Source: Diphasiastrum complanatum (Eukaryota; Streptophyta; Lycopodiopsida; Lycopodiales; Lycopodiaceae). From it: a DNA stretch of 64,000 nucleotides. Where the stretch lies: assembly GCA_029204225.1 (NCBI GenBank), contig MU832553.1:1-64000 (forward strand). Direction: 5' to 3'. Both the position numbers and the translations under genes were made by a program. Shown here one piece after another: positions 52,231 through 64,000 of this stretch. Every line of letters begins with the position of its first letter. Position 1 is the stretch's first letter. The notes beneath the pieces were generated by a model that was not told the origin of the DNA, did not search any database, and saw only the letters and a list, made by a program, of their open reading frames with translations.

Positions 52231-54900
52231 TTAAGTGGCAAATGCAGCTGCAGAAGCTCCACAGCCTATTCAACAAGTTAAGTTAATCCAGGCCCTCCAT
52301 TCTCTAGTAGGGTAAGCCTTAGAGGAGGAGATTTAGCAGGGTTTTATCTTTTAGGTTAAGTCGTCATTTGGATTTAGTTGCTAAGTAGAGAAAAGAGATT
52401 CAGAAGAGTGGATCTTACCCATCAGAATACTCACGACTATGCTAATGACTGTCTTCTTGCGTCCATATCCAAGCTAGTTGGAGAAGCCATAGCGTAGACT
52501 AGTTGGGAGACTGCCATAGTTATGCTAGTTGGAGCCATAGCTGGTGTGGATGCCGAAGATACAACATTGGGCTTATTGTAGAAGCCTCTTGCCATATTCT
52601 AAAATATTCCATGTCATACCCAGAATCGGACAACATTGTCATTATTATTTCATGACATTACATGTTCATGACACCGCATATTCATGGCTAGAAGTTAAAG
52701 GCACATAACAATGGAAGATTACTTATTGGCATTCAATATCTAGATGATCACTAAGAAAGTTACACATTATTCCAAGGACTTTACACTAAGAAATTAAAAA
52801 ATGAAAGTTTTGATTTATGTGATGAACATATTGGAAAAAACTAGAGTGAAATACATTACACCTCATTGTCTTGTGGACATTTGTGGTGAATTTGGTTTGT
52901 TCCTCCAAGGAGTGCAAGAAAAACAGCATGTATCTTTTCAATTGGGACAAAGGAAATCTACCAAGATGAAATATTGTAGTATTGAATTTGTGAAAGAAAT
53001 AAAATTTGAGAAAGTAGATGGAATTTTTAATCTTGATCTTAAAAATAATAATTTATTTTCTAGTCTTTTTTTAGCAAGAAACACAGATTTATTATTGCTA
53101 ATTGCTAGCAGCATTTATAATATAGAGGTGGGAGCTTAGCAAAACCTTTTTTTTTAGTATAAATTTTTGGCTTTTTCACAAAAGTAGGGAGCCAATAATC
53201 ATGTTACAACCAGCTTGGTTAGTTGCAACATTTCTCACTCTAACATCTAGGATTTTATCCACCCTTTGTTGTGTACAAAGAGCCCGGTTCTAGAATGTGA
53301 AAAACATCAGTTTTTTAATGTGCTAGCAAATCCAAAATCTCAAAATCACATGAGTGCATAATGTGAGATCCTTGTAGGAATGTGATTATAATGACCAAAG
53401 GTGGATGCGCATTCAATATTCTTATTGTAGATGAGCAATGTGCATGTGGAACTTATCCATTTATAATAAACCCATTCATAATAACATCAAAAAGTGAAGT
53501 TTAGAAGCCAAAAACTTCAAGAAATGCAAGGCTATTTAGGACAAATTTGAGGATAATTCACATAATCATTTCACCTCTCAAATACGCATCTTGTTTCATT
53601 TATAATAAGAATGCAAATTTCTAAAAAAATCCAAACCACATTCCAATTGGCATCAATATTCTCATGAACTTATTTTAAAATAAGCATGTAATGTTTTGAA
53701 ACCAATGACTTGAAAACAAAATCTACTTAAGATTTCTTAAAAAATTAAGAACATAACTGAATTTTTGCATATTATGTATATAATACACTCCCCAAATGAG
53801 TGCTCATTAGAAATAAATTCATATATACAACTCATTTATATGATGTATATAATATACTCCCCAAATGAGTGCTCATTAGAAATAAATTCATATATACAAC
53901 TTATTTATATGCATCCAGTTATGATGAAGAGAACTCATTCACCAAAAGTTTTAATTGTGCTTTTGTTTGTTTGCATGTGCTACATAATTGAGAATGTTAG
54001 GGATGAGGCTCACAATGAAACTCAATAAACTAAAAAAGAGTCCAATAGTTTTTGCTCTTGAACGTGCGGCATCTACAATCACAAATATGGCAACCACAAA
54101 TGAAGCGTCAACTCCTGGATATGTTATTAAGCTATAGTTGTTTTTTTTATGTAGTGTCTGCCATAAGCTGCACTCATTGTTGATCTGAGAGCAAAATAGC
54201 ACATCAAATCAGTTCACCAATTCAATCAAACAAAAGCTCAAATTATATGTGTAATTTGCAAAATCAACATAAATCCTAACAAAGCAACTTAGAGGCCAAA
54301 CTTCAGTAAGTTCAAAGTGCAGGATTATGTGTGTAGAAATCATGTGGAGGGGGCCAAATTTGTTTGAATGACATTGTTATGATGTTTTATGTACATGTTT
54401 CATAAAACTAAGTGGTGATTGTCAAAGTAGTTCATCTAGACCATCGATTTGATGGATTTGGTGGATGTCTAGGGACTAAAATTACTTAGTAGGCCCTTTT
54501 ATTTGCACCCTACTACATCTATAAATAGGCTGAAGTTTGTTCATTATGTATTTCTCACTTTTAGTGATGAATTCCAATATTGCAAATCATACACATCACT
54601 GAATAGAGCATTGAGAAAATTGCTTCTATTATCAGAACTAAATTTACAATATTTTTCTTGAGCGTTGTCTGTTTCCCAGATCAGTGCGTTGATGCGAGAG
54701 AGATGTTCTCTTACGAATTGTAGGACTAGCTACTGTTAATCTGCAAACTCGCTCTGGAGCTATCTCAGACTGTCTTGATCTTGATGCATCTAGCAATACA
54801 TGTATTGAGTAACACTTCTAATTAGAGAGGTTAAACGATCTACAACTAATCTCAGATTACACGAGCGATAGATTAGGCATGTCCTACCGCACTTCTGCTG
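52231..54900. other. AT-rich stretch without a supported gene
   Basis: No LTR, primer site or protein domain recognised. The longest frame (52,801-53,139 +, 112 codons) is Lys/Asn/Leu-rich, as expected for AT-rich DNA, and has no motif I know. A tandem duplication at 53.8 kb is listed separately. Confidence 0.5.
53774..53910. repeat. Tandem duplication, 69-bp unit, two copies
   Basis: ATGTATATAATA then CACTCCCCAAATGAGTGCTC is repeated 69 bp later with very few changes. The unit length is a multiple of three, so a chance frame (53,765-54,028) repeats the peptide SPNECSLEINSYIQLIYM. The core CACTC...GAGTG is itself palindromic. Confidence 0.92.
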
Positions 54901-55443
54901 ACGTCATCATATCATATCAGGAAGCTGTACTTCATGGTATTTGTTTGATCTTCCTGGTCCTTTGGAGTGCGAACAGTTTCATGTCATGTCATGTCGTTTG
55001 ACCTTCTCCTTTTGCTCGTGCATTAGCTGCCTTCTGCTCGTTGCATAGTGCCATCACGTTGTAGGCCTTTGCATTTCGCTTAAAGACCCTTTTCGCGATT
55101 TTTAAGGGTAGTGTTGCTTTTTCAAGGGTACTTGGGCTTTTTCCCAAAGGGCGAAAAATGCAAAGGTTGGCCAGAAAATTTTTCTAAGGCAACTGTTGCC
55201 TTTTTCGCAAAAATGCGAAAAAAGAGACAATGTTGGGAAAGGTTGCCAAAGTTATTTTCTAAGTGTTTTAGGCTTATGGATGAATTTTTTTCATGACCCA
55301 AAAATGCGAACTGTGCAACGAAATAGTTAAAAAATGCACACTGTGCGAAACATAGTTTAAAATGCACAGTCACTAAAAATAGCAAAGAAAAAACTAAGGA
55401 AAAATACTAAGGCTTTGAAAGATAGAAACTCTTAGTTTCTTCA
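54901..55443 (-). repeat. Probable 3' LTR of copia F (limits uncertain)
   Basis: A minus-strand LTR start TGAAGAAACTAAGAG at 55,443 follows the purine-rich TTGAGAGGGAGC. Inside are many TTTTCGC and GCGAAAAA words, the style of the LTR-like DNA at 57.8-58.3 kb and of the H LTR. The far end cannot be fixed; frames at 55,111-55,385 are shadows. Confidence 0.4.
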
Positions 55444-55459
55444 GCTCCCTCTCAAGGCT

Positions 55460-57620
55460 GGTATTTTTCTGATTCCTAGGCTTGCATGCTACTTCTCAAA
55501 AGTTGCCTTGTCAAGAGGCTTTTTGAAGATATCAGCCACCATCTATTTTGTTGGAACAAACTCGGTTCTCAGCCTATCTTTCTCAACCAGATCTCTTATC
55601 AGACGATATCTGATAGCAATGTGTTTCGTCCTGGAATGAAACACTGGATCCTTAGTCAGATGAATGGCAGATGTGTTATCCATGAATAGTAGCAGCGGCT
55701 CGTTGGGGTTCTCTCCCAGTCCGTCAAGGAACTACTTGAGCCATGTAAGCTCGTTCGCCATCTTGGCTGCTACAACCTACTCTACTTCGTAGGATGATTG
55801 CACAGTTACGGTCTGCTTCCTGCTGATCCATATCACAGCTGCACCAGCTGCTATTGTGCATCCTTTTGAGATGCTCTTGCAGTCATCTTTCAGGGATGCC
55901 CAGCTTGCATCGTTGTAGGATTTGATCCGGAATCCTTCATGTTGAGCCCATAATCCTTCGTCTGTTGAAGGTATTGCAGAATTATCTTGGCTATCTTCCA
56001 GTGCGTAGGGCCTAGATTGATATTAAACTGGCTCATTCTGAAAACTGCATAAGCAATGTCAAGGCGTGTATTATCTGTCAAGTACATGAGTGATCCGATT
56101 AATCTCCTGTAGGGCACATTCTGCATGGCTTCCTATTCTTCTACATTCCGCGGGCAGTCTTGCTTGGTCAGAATTGTTCCAGCTACCCTCGACGTATTAG
56201 CTCTCTCTGTCAATCTGTAATCCTAGGTAGCATCTTGCTTCCCCTAGGTCTGATATTTCAAAATGCTATGAAATATCATGCTTCACTTGAGCAATCAGCT
56301 CGTCGCTTCTAGACAGGATCAAAGTGTCATCCACGAAGACTGTTATGATTATGATTTTCCCATCTGTGACCTTTGTATAGACATTGTAGTCGACCATCAA
56401 TGGTTGAAATCCCAAGGATCTGAGAGTGTGATCCTTCTTCTTATACCACTGTCTGGCAGACTACTTCAGTCTGTATATGCTTCTTTGCATTCGACAAGCG
56501 TAGTTTGCAAAGCGTGAGCAGATGAATCCCAGTGGTTGGTCCATATAGACATCTTCATTCAGCTCACCATGTGGGAAGGAAGTCTTTTCATCCACTATGT
56601 GAATCTTGAGACTGTACGCTACTGCATATGCAAATAGTAGGTGTAAGGACGAATGCTTTACGACTGGAGAAAAGGTTTCAGTATAGTCAACACCATACTT
56701 CTGAGAGAAATCTTTTGCCACCAATCTGGCCTTGCATTTTGATACGTTGCCATCATGTCTATAATTGTATTTGAGAATCCATTTGCATTTTATAGTCTTC
56801 ATGTTTGCTGGTAATGGCTCCAGATTTCAGACATTGTTCCGCTCCATGGAATTCATCTCGTCTTCCATTGCTTTAATCCCCTTGTCCTTATCTAGATAGC
56901 TGATAGCTTTCTCATATGTTTGAGATTCTCCTCCAAATCCACAGAACTCCTCTGATATAGAGGCTGAGCTATCAAGTACAAATCTGATAGGTGTTCTTCT
57001 TTCTCTTGTGGATATTCTTGAGTCCGCAGTCAGATTGATGGCCTTGCCTTTGTCAATTTTTTTGCCTTTGCTGACTACTGAATTGTGGTGAGTAGTAGGT
57101 GTTCTGGGTACAGGATGTGCGTCTTGCTACTCGTCGTCTAAACAGTCACTCTGTCCATCTAGAATTTGAGCATCTTGTTCTGGGTGCTCAAGGTCCGCTC
57201 CCTTCGTAGATGTTGGCTAGTCATAGTAGCCTCTAGTCAAGATTTCATAGCCAACTGGATCTCCATCAGCCATTGTCTTTGACTCATCAAATCTGACGTC
57301 TCTGACAGTCTTGATCTATCTATTGTCAGACATGTAGATCATGTAGTATGATGAATGAACATCATATCCTATGAGAAATCCCTGCTCCACATTTTCATCC
57401 AGTTTCTTTCTTTTTGGATCTGGAATGTGGGCGTATGCGACGCATCCAAAAATGTGCATGTGTGTCAGACTTGGATTGTTGCCCCACCAAACCTCGTGTG
57501 GCGTGGTCTGTCCTGTTTTGCAGGTAGTTGGTTGTAGCTACTGCATCAGCCCGTAAAAATTTTGATGCCTTTGAATAGGCCATCATGGATCTCACAGCTT
57601 CCATGAAAGTCCGATGAAGA
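55460..57620 (-). pseudogene. Copia F pol: integrase end, RT, RNase H
   Basis: Minus strand. It starts within integrase (RTFMEAVRSMMAYSKASKFL, ADAVATTNYLQNRT), then in another frame THMHIFGCVAYAHIPDPKRK and FLIGYDVHSSYYMIYM. A linker follows, then RT at 56,802-56,461 (KCKARLVAKDFSQKYGVDYT, YMDQPLGF, RMQRSIYRLK), FVDDTLILS near 56,325, and RNase H from 56,126 (MQNVPYRRLIGSLMYL). The remaining RNase H words are spread over frames to about 55,500. At least six frame breaks. Compared with J the RT is of another lineage (GVDYTETFSPVVK). The 5' part is missing at about 57,620. Confidence 0.82.
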
Positions 57621-57797
57621 TTCCGATGCACTCACGACTCTATTATCGAGTCTACCTAAAGCCTACAAAAATTGCGTAATGGCAATTTCTACCCTAGGAG
57701 CACCTCACTCTATCTAGAGTAATTTCTATCTAGAGCACCTCACAGTATATTCAAACTGAAGTACAAAGCATTTTTCAAGATCCACATTAAGGGGGAG
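57621..57797 (+). other. 3' end of a plus-strand copia with polypurine tract
   Basis: The first codons read LTTLLSSLPKAYKNC, resembling the UBN2 gag motif LLSSLP; a frame then runs on without motif. The end, ACATTAAGGGGGAG at 57,784-57,797, is a classic copia polypurine tract directly before TGTTAG. So a plus-strand element, mostly deleted, meets minus-strand F here. Confidence 0.5.
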
Positions 57798-58800
57798 TGT
57801 TAGATTTCTTATGCCCAATCTTAAACAAATCGTTCAAGTAATGAGCATTCTGAAAATCGAAGGCCCAACTACATGTTTTTGGACCTTCACATTTTTTTTC
57901 CTTTGAGACTTTATTGCCTTAACCATTTTTAGGCACCTTAGCCTTTTTCGCACCTTCATGAAAAATGCGACATAGTGGCCAAGTGGCCAGAATGCCTTAG
58001 AAACCATTTTAAGGCACCTTTGTCTTTTTCGCCCCTTCGCGAAAAAAGCGACAAAGTAGCCATAATGCCTTCGAAACCATTCTAAGGCACCTTCGACTTT
58101 TTCGCTGCCTTTAGTCTAAGGCACCTTCGGCTTCTTCGCTGCCTTTAGTCTAAGGCACTTTTTTGGCTTTTTCGCCTTCTTTGTTGTCTTCAGTCTAAGG
58201 GCGCCTTAGGGATTCACACACCTTAAGTCTAAGGGCATTTTCAGGATTTGCATATCTTCATTCTAAGGGCACCTTCGAGTTTGTTGTGTTTTTTGCGTTT
58301 TTGCTACATTGGCAGATCAACGTCGCCAACTTATCATCAACCCTAAAACAACTAGAGAAACAAATATCCTAAGGGCGGTTACCAACTTTGTACATATGCA
58401 AAAACTGGAGAAAATGGCAGTTAAGGCATAAGATATTTTTCTCTCGACACTTGTAGATATATATATTAGCTGAATCAAGTTATGTAAGTGTTAATTGAAT
58501 TTCTCTTTCAATTAGAGTTATTTGTAGCCAGCGTTATCATGCTCAGCAAGCTAAAGTTATTACTTCAAGCGATTGTACTCACTTTTGATATTAATCAGAG
58601 TCAATTCTTGTCTCACTACTACGTTCTTCATTTGTGCAATTTGTATGAATTCATTTTTGCTGCTAACTGTTGCGTTTCCATTCCTACACGCCTATGCTCA
58701 AATCCTCGAGCTTTCGCTGCCGCTCACACCCACGGTTTTACGACACTAACTACAACTAGGTCTAATATATGTTATGTTGTGCGCTTGGTAAGCAAATTGC
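57798..58800 (+). repeat. Copia LTR with internal tandem repeats (end uncertain)
   Basis: Starts TGTTAGATTTCTTATGCCC after the polypurine tract. The U3 part contains many TTTTTCGC and GCGAAAAA words. Near 58,454 a TATATATAT can serve as TATA box. No clear CA end or following primer site was found, as expected for a 3' LTR. The 108-codon frame at 58,488-58,814 is not supported. Confidence 0.5.
58083..58230 (+). repeat. 34-bp tandem repeat in the LTR U3
   Basis: TAAGGCACCTTCG starts at 58,083 and 58,117, TAAGGCACTT at 58,151, and TAAGGGCGCC at 58,197. Between them lies TTTCGCTGCCTTTAGTC or a variant. Units are 34, 34 and about 46 bp. Repeats in U3 often hold enhancer sites; that is inference. 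Confidence 0.75.
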
Positions 58801-59521
58801 TAGCGGGAATTTAAATCTCTAATTCTTTTTGAATGAAAATGGTGTTGCTAATAATGTTTTAGTCGTTGACTATAACTATGATCAGACATATGACATATGA
58901 TTTTACCAGTTAGAAGTTAACCCTATGGATGAGCTAGATCGATAGGGTTGTACCTATGAAATCAATATATCATCTTTGAGAAAATAGGTATACCTGCTCG
59001 TGAGGTGAAGTTTTTCTATGAGTGAAAATCATGATGGTTCTTAGGAGTTGGATGGTCAACATATTTTCAAATCAGGCTATAGGTTTCTAGAGAACATTTT
59101 ATGCACAATCAAACAATGGATTTTGCTAGAGCTGTTACGTGTGATCCTTCTCACTTTGTCATTTGAGATAGGAGGAAGCATTTGAAAGATGCAAAATTAC
59201 TTGACTTTGTTGCCCAAGCCTGGCTAGTCTCACCACATTAAAAAAAATGTCTTGGGAAGTTGAAAATCTTGATTTCTACATCAATAGATCATGATTTACA
59301 ATTCAGGTCTAGGATTTAGGGATTCTCCCTAACCACATATAATCTAACCCTAAAATGAGAACCCTAAGATGGGCCATCAGAGATAATGTTGACCTCATAA
59401 GAGTGAGATCTCTTAACAATGTAAAAATTGTTAATTATAGTCCTTCTTACAAGACCTAATATGAGGTAAAATAGATCTTTTCACAGCAAGAGCAACCATA
59501 GAATGTGTTTGTGCATCCCTT
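58801..59521. other. No supported feature
   Basis: AT-rich, with frames broken by many stops. Weakly coding-like words appear on the plus strand around 58,900-59,220, but I cannot assign a family. Confidence 0.4.
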
Positions 59522-59770
59522 CTATCCCACTTCTTTTGTTCCACGAGGTGTAGAAGGTGCCAAGGAAAGAGGCCTTTCCTCATCACCATTGACCAAATCC
59601 CACAGTCCTTTCACTATGAGAAGATTCTTCATCATGTAACTCCGCAAGGAGTAGTTTGTGACATCCAACCGATCTTCACTAAACAAAGAACCGATAGCTT
59701 CTGATTTTTTAGCCATTACCTCCAACAAGATTTCAGCTTGTAGTAGATAGGAAAGAGAGCCTTTCCACAA
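59522..59770 (-). pseudogene. Copia gag N-terminal fragment
   Basis: 83 codons on the minus strand. After an AT-rich start it reads LFSEDRLDVTNYSLRSYM, KNLLIVKGLWDLVNGDEERP, the usual N-terminal gag segment of copia elements (compare J: NKTNYSIWKVRMESI, LMEIVNG). It breaks off after TPRGTKEVG. Upstream on this strand (59,771-60,200) is leader-like DNA without a recognised primer site. Confidence 0.7.
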
Positions 59771-60206
59771 CCAAATCTACTCAAAAATTTGCAACAAACA
59801 ATAAGCTGAAAATAGGAGCACCAGATGTCTTCCAATATGCAACCAAAGTGCCCAAAAGATAATGGATAGATGGCTGTTTTTCTTCACAAAATAACCAGCC
59901 TCTTGAAAATTAGGTTAGCTTCGAATAAAGCCTACATTGAGACACAATTAGGAAGGCAAATAGTGTGATCAACACACACTTGAATAGAATGTTGAAAGCG
60001 CCCTACTGCTTGCTGAAAATCTGCAATTTTCTAGCCACAAATTTGCCCTAACCCACAATAGGGTATGTTGAATATTGGGCGCCCTCCTTCACAACTACAA
60101 ACCTAAAAAAAATAGCAAAGTAAGAAGGCTCCAAAACCCCAAATCAGAAGCAAATTTTTGGGCGTCTTTCTCTAAACAAAACTTGTTGAAAACTGGCTGC
60201 AAAAAA

Positions 60207-60576
60207 TCAGATTTGGGCACCAGAAATTGCCCAAATCTGTGATAGGTGCTCTCCTAGAAGATATATCCAACCATATCTTAAGTAATCATCTATAAAAGTT
60301 ACAAACATTGTAGATCCTTCATTGCTTCTTTTACTAGCAAAGTGCACATCCAAATGGATCAACTCAAGAGGGTGAGTAGTCTTAGTGATAGAGTTATAGA
60401 AAAGGCAACCTATGTGTTTTAACCAAAGTACATGCTTCACAAACCTTCTCACCCTTTGTCATGGATCTTGGAAGACCGAGAGCAAGCTTCTCGTTGCACA
60501 TTGCCTCCACAGACTTGTGGTTTGACCTCCCGTGATGTTTCACAACATAACAAAAGGACTGAAGACACCCAAGCAC
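60207..60576 (-). pseudogene. Copia preintegrase/integrase fragment
   Basis: Reads HHGRSNHKSVEAMCNEKLAL, KVCEACTLVKTHRLPF, then after a frameshift THPLELIHLDVHFASKRSNE and FVTFIDDYLRYGWIYLL. This is the zinc-finger part (H..C..C) and the first catalytic Asp region of a J-type integrase, which has PLELIHSDVHIAS. It is on the same strand as the gag fragment at 59,522-59,770 but upstream of it, the reverse of normal order, so the two belong to different copies or a rearranged one. Confidence 0.75.
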
Positions 60577-62258
60577 TTTTCATTGTGGGTTGCAACAATC
60601 CAGACCTAAATTTCACAACTAATCCACCATCAAAACAAGGATAGATGAGACATAGATTGGGTGTATCAAAATCTACTATAGGTAGAATGGAAAAGGGACT
60701 ATCACTGAGAGGGCATGTATTTTAGGTGATTAAAGTCCCTTCAAAGCAGAAGGAGTTATATATCAGTGAGAGTTTTGGCAGCAGTAAGATAGGTGCAACT
60801 TATCATGTCACGATTGTCGATGAGCCATCATGCACTCCAGGAATATAATTTGGCAACAAGACAATGTAGCAATATTGATGTAAATTACTACCAAATGGAA
60901 GAAATTAAAATAAATAAAAAGACATTTTACTAATGAAATACGTCTCAAAATCACTTTTAGTAATAGGGAAAATAGGGTATCAAGCCTATTTGAAGGTGGA
61001 CCTCACTATGGAAAAATGGTAACACCAAAGATGATGAGAATTACCTTTTTAGCTTCTCAATTAGAGCTAGTCTTCAATCTTGTACATAATCAATTGTATG
61101 ACTTGAAAAAAATAATGATTAAAAGACAAAGACCTAGTACTATGTGAAAGTCTCAAACACTAAGAAAATTCTAAAAGTGTCAAGATCCAATGATCTTTAA
61201 TCTTGAAAAATGAAAGATGCAAAATTGGCAAATTAGCAATATACTATGCATCAAGATCTTGCTTCCAATGCTTTTAAAAGTAGAAAGAATCCACATAAGA
61301 ATGAAGAGCTAGTTTCAGTACATGATAAAGATCACATCCATTGTAGGAGATACACTTCTTTGATATACCAAATCTTTCTTAGAGAGAGAAAGAGATAGAC
61401 AATGTAGAATGGCATGCTTCTCTTTCTCCTCCCACGCTCTCATTCTCTCTTCACCTTCTCCTCTTAACAAAGACAAATCTGGTGTTGCAGCACTCTCCCT
61501 CATACCACTGGAGAAACGTTTCTTTGATCCAACGGTAAGTGCTTTATACACTGATTTGTTCTTGCTTTGAAAAAGTTTATCAATAAAGAAATCACATATC
61601 TATTGTAGGAGCTGTAGCGATGTCTATTGCATCGCACCTCTGATAGTTCATTTTGGCTTCAAGTATGCATGAAGCATTGTTGCTTATTCTCTGCTTATTG
61701 TTGATCAGTTTATGGCTAAACCATATCTATCCTTGAGAGGTCATGCAAGCCATTGCTGGCCAGATCTATCTTGAAGCCATCGCTGGCCAAACACTTTGGA
61801 TAATGCATACATGATATCTATTTGTGAAATTAGAATATATCCAATTTCACAAATTTATATAGAGAAGTCAGTGATGTCATAAGGTAAACCTTCGAAACAA
61901 TATACGAGCACTCAAAAAGTCAAAGGATCTAAGTAAAAACAACAATAAAAAACTAAATAAACAAAAAATCTTAGCCAAATAACATTGCTTATGCCTCATC
62001 AATACCCAAGCATAAGTTGCTAACTGGGTTTCAAAAGAATCCGGATTCTCTTGGGTAGACCCAGTGTTGACTAAGAAGCAAAAGACAATCAGTAAGAAGA
62101 AAGAAAAAATAATAATAATTTAACTAAAATGAGATTCAAAGATAAAATTTACAAATTAAATCTAATTAAAAATAAAATAAAACATAAAACATAAAATGAA
62201 AATAAATAAGAACAAGGATCATAATGTGTATACGAGTTACTAAAACAAAGACAAAATA
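60577..62258. other. No supported feature
   Basis: AT-rich intergenic DNA. One local duplication of an AAGCCATTGCTGGCCAGA-like word near 61,750 (AAGCCATCGCTGGCCAAA follows 33 bases later). No domain recognised on either strand. A 78-codon frame (61,315-61,551 -) is low-complexity. Confidence 0.5.
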
Positions 62259-63250
62259 CTAGAAACAAAGCGGGCTCCTTAGCTCCTCACTTTTCTGGAT
62301 TCTATGATTAATCATCTTAAACATACCATAAGCTGAAACACCAAAGATAAAACCAAAAGAGTCTAAAACAGTTCGAACTTTTCTCATGATTTTCTTAAAC
62401 GAGTAACCCTTATGGAGTAACAAAATGATTAGATTGCTTGACTGGTCTACAAAAGCAGCTCTACTAGTACAAAGACAAGAAAACCTGTAGAATTCAGAAG
62501 TGATCACTCCATATTTAACAGAATCTGAAATATTTGAAGAAATATGAGGCATGCGAATTATGTTCAAGTTACTATATTCTGGCTGCACCCTTTTATCAAA
62601 ACTATCAACCAATAAACCGGACCTACTCTGGCTTATAGAAAGGTCTAAAGAATTGCACTTATCATCACTAGTTGTACGATTAAGTTCACATGAGTCTTTA
62701 GGATAGATTCCTCCACCAAAAACGTTAGGGTCTTTATACACAAAACTATCAAAATTAGGAAAGATCAAAAACAAATAAGTCATCAATATATCTTTTGACA
62801 TGAGTTAATTTACGCAATAAAATGGGACAAGTACACAAGAAACTAAACTTTGCATAAATTCAAATTCATAAGAGAGAAGATAAAAGTTAGCTAGATGAAC
62901 AGCACAATTAGTACCCACCATGGGAATACCTATCATTTGTTGAAAAAGCGAAATCACCTAGAGAAATATGCAAGTTATCCAAGAGAAAGTGCAGCCAAGA
63001 ACAAACATCTTCAACATCAACTATTTTAGTAAATCTTTTCTTCTTTGAATTGACATCTTGATTTTTGTTCTTAAGCCAGCAAAACTCAAAATGCAAAGCA
63101 CTCTTTTCAACTTTTAAAGCTTTGCATCGAGTGTCCTTTAGTTTATTGCTAAAAACATCCTGAATTAACACAAAACTTCAAATCTTCCAAATTGATTTTA
63201 GTGTAAAGTGTTGTGAAGTCATAGGTTTGAAGAGAAGCATACGTTGGGTT
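62259..63250 (-). pseudogene. Penelope-like reverse transcriptase (degenerate)
   Basis: Minus strand, about 330 codons with several frameshifts. Motifs in order: TYDFTTLYTKINLEDLK near 63,230-63,175; SWLHFLLDNLHISLGD near 63,000-62,950; IGIPM then GTNCAVHLANFYLLSYEFEF at 62,937-62,860, with one extra Val after IPM; RYIDDLFVFD at 62,793-62,764, the catalytic Asp pair; IYPKDSCELN; and the thumb-type end SKIIRMP-like IIRMPHISSNISDSVKYGVI, SEFYRFSCLCTSRAAF, LLLHKGYSFKKIMRKV. It ends at a stop near 62,259. No GIY-YIG endonuclease is seen downstream, and the 5' part is cut at a poly-A-like run near 63,250. The IPMGTNCA and YIDD combination is typical of Penelope-like elements, not LTR elements or LINEs. 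Confidence 0.78.
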
Positions 63251-64000
63251 TTTTTTTTCTAAAGTACAAGAAGAGTTGAAAAATCATCTCTGTCTGTCAC
63301 AGTATAGCAGCAACGTAGCACGATTATTAAATACATACTTCTGGATTCCGACCTACCGCAAAAGAAGGTATGAATATTGCTCTCGGTCTTCCTTTTCTAA
63401 AGCTACACAAGAGATATACTATAGTATACTACTACGGTAGCTTTGATAATGATTTTTTCAGAAGTTTCAGATTATGACCATAACATATGTCTTGTGTATG
63501 GATATGTAATAATATGTGTAAACTGGGACACAGATTTAGATGTTTCTCAAAGGCATTCAAAAACAAAAAATGGCCAGTTCACAAGAGTCATTAGCATCTA
63601 CCATTCAGGTTGGTATTTCTCACATATTTCAGTGGATTTCTTTTACAAGAAAATACGTCATCAGCGTAAGAGATTGCTAATCATAATACTTGCGGGATGT
63701 TTCTTAAGTCCGTTTCGTATACCACTTTCTCTAGCATTTATTAACGCGGCACGTAGAATCACTTCAGTTTTTTTTTTAAAGAAATGATTACCCTCATTTA
63801 TTCCATAAGTAAACGATTATAAATGTTATTGTCTTTATATACGAGTATTGTGTTTAATTGCAGTTTTTGTCACAATCTTGATTCACAATGTTAAATAACG
63901 ATAAGATTGCTTGCGGACTCTTGCATAGCATGGATTTGCTCAAGAAGTCACGAGAACCGTACATTACTTGTTCACAAGTATGAAATTTGATATGGCATGG
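63251..64000. other. Right flank, no supported feature
   Basis: AT-rich. A frame of 114 codons on the plus strand (63,443-63,787) has no recognised motif and is probably incidental. Upstream parts of the Penelope-like element would be expected here on the minus strand, but no conserved words were found. Confidence 0.4.

Noticed and set aside
52801-53139. 112-codon plus-strand frame as a real gene
   Set aside because: No motif, low-complexity Asn/Leu/Lys content, no neighbouring exons or promoter recognised.
62259-62801. 180-codon minus-strand frame as an intact cellular gene
   Set aside because: It is the C-terminal part of the Penelope-like RT; upstream catalytic motifs continue in other frames.

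Overview
This window is nuclear DNA of a land plant with a large, repeat-dominated genome. The base composition is AT-rich. I see no intact cellular gene, no rRNA or tRNA, and no bacterial-style operon. Almost everything recognisable is LTR-retrotransposon: Ty1/copia elements with tRNA-Met-type primer sites (TGGTATCAGAGC), and Ty3/gypsy elements with TGGCGCC-type primer sites and an integrase I see no chromodomain in, which resembles the Tat/Athila side of the superfamily. A decayed Penelope-like reverse transcriptase lies near the right end. Such elements are reported from conifers and lycophytes and are rare in flowering plants, so a gymnosperm or other non-angiosperm is possible but not proven.

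Layout. 1-6.0 kb: AT-rich, simple repeats and two GC-rich palindromic islands. 6.5-13.5 kb: minus-strand gypsy end (A), a minus-strand copia (G) with its LTR, and inside G a compact 2.35-kb insertion (K) with inverted LTR ends and a perfect 5-bp target duplication. 13.5-21.9 kb: copia H interrupted by young copia J. 21.9-26.9 kb: unknown ORF, inverted relative J2, and chimeric copia scraps. 26.9-39.7 kb: copia C, whose 3' LTR was hit by gypsy D (27,454-37,320, TSD GACAC), then the missing continuation of H. 39.7-40.8 kb: the missing 3' end of J, inverted. 41.3-50.1 kb: gypsy E on the minus strand. 50.1-51.9 kb: an unrecognised long ORF directly ahead of a polypurine tract and LTR. 52-60.6 kb: copia fragments, including F. 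62.2-63.3 kb: Penelope-like RT.

The main structural result is that J and its host H are each split into two complementary halves on opposite strands, about 18.9 kb apart. This is explained by one inversion of roughly 21,870-40,812, or by an assembly error of the same form. The second result is K, which went into a continuous frame of G and carries the same LTR U3 end, inverted, at both termini. All coding regions are broken. Where a related copy is present for comparison, the premature stops are C-to-T changes (CAG to TAG, CGA to TGA, CAA to TAA), the pattern expected from decay of methylated transposons.

Element names A, C-H, J, J2 and K are labels used only in this report.
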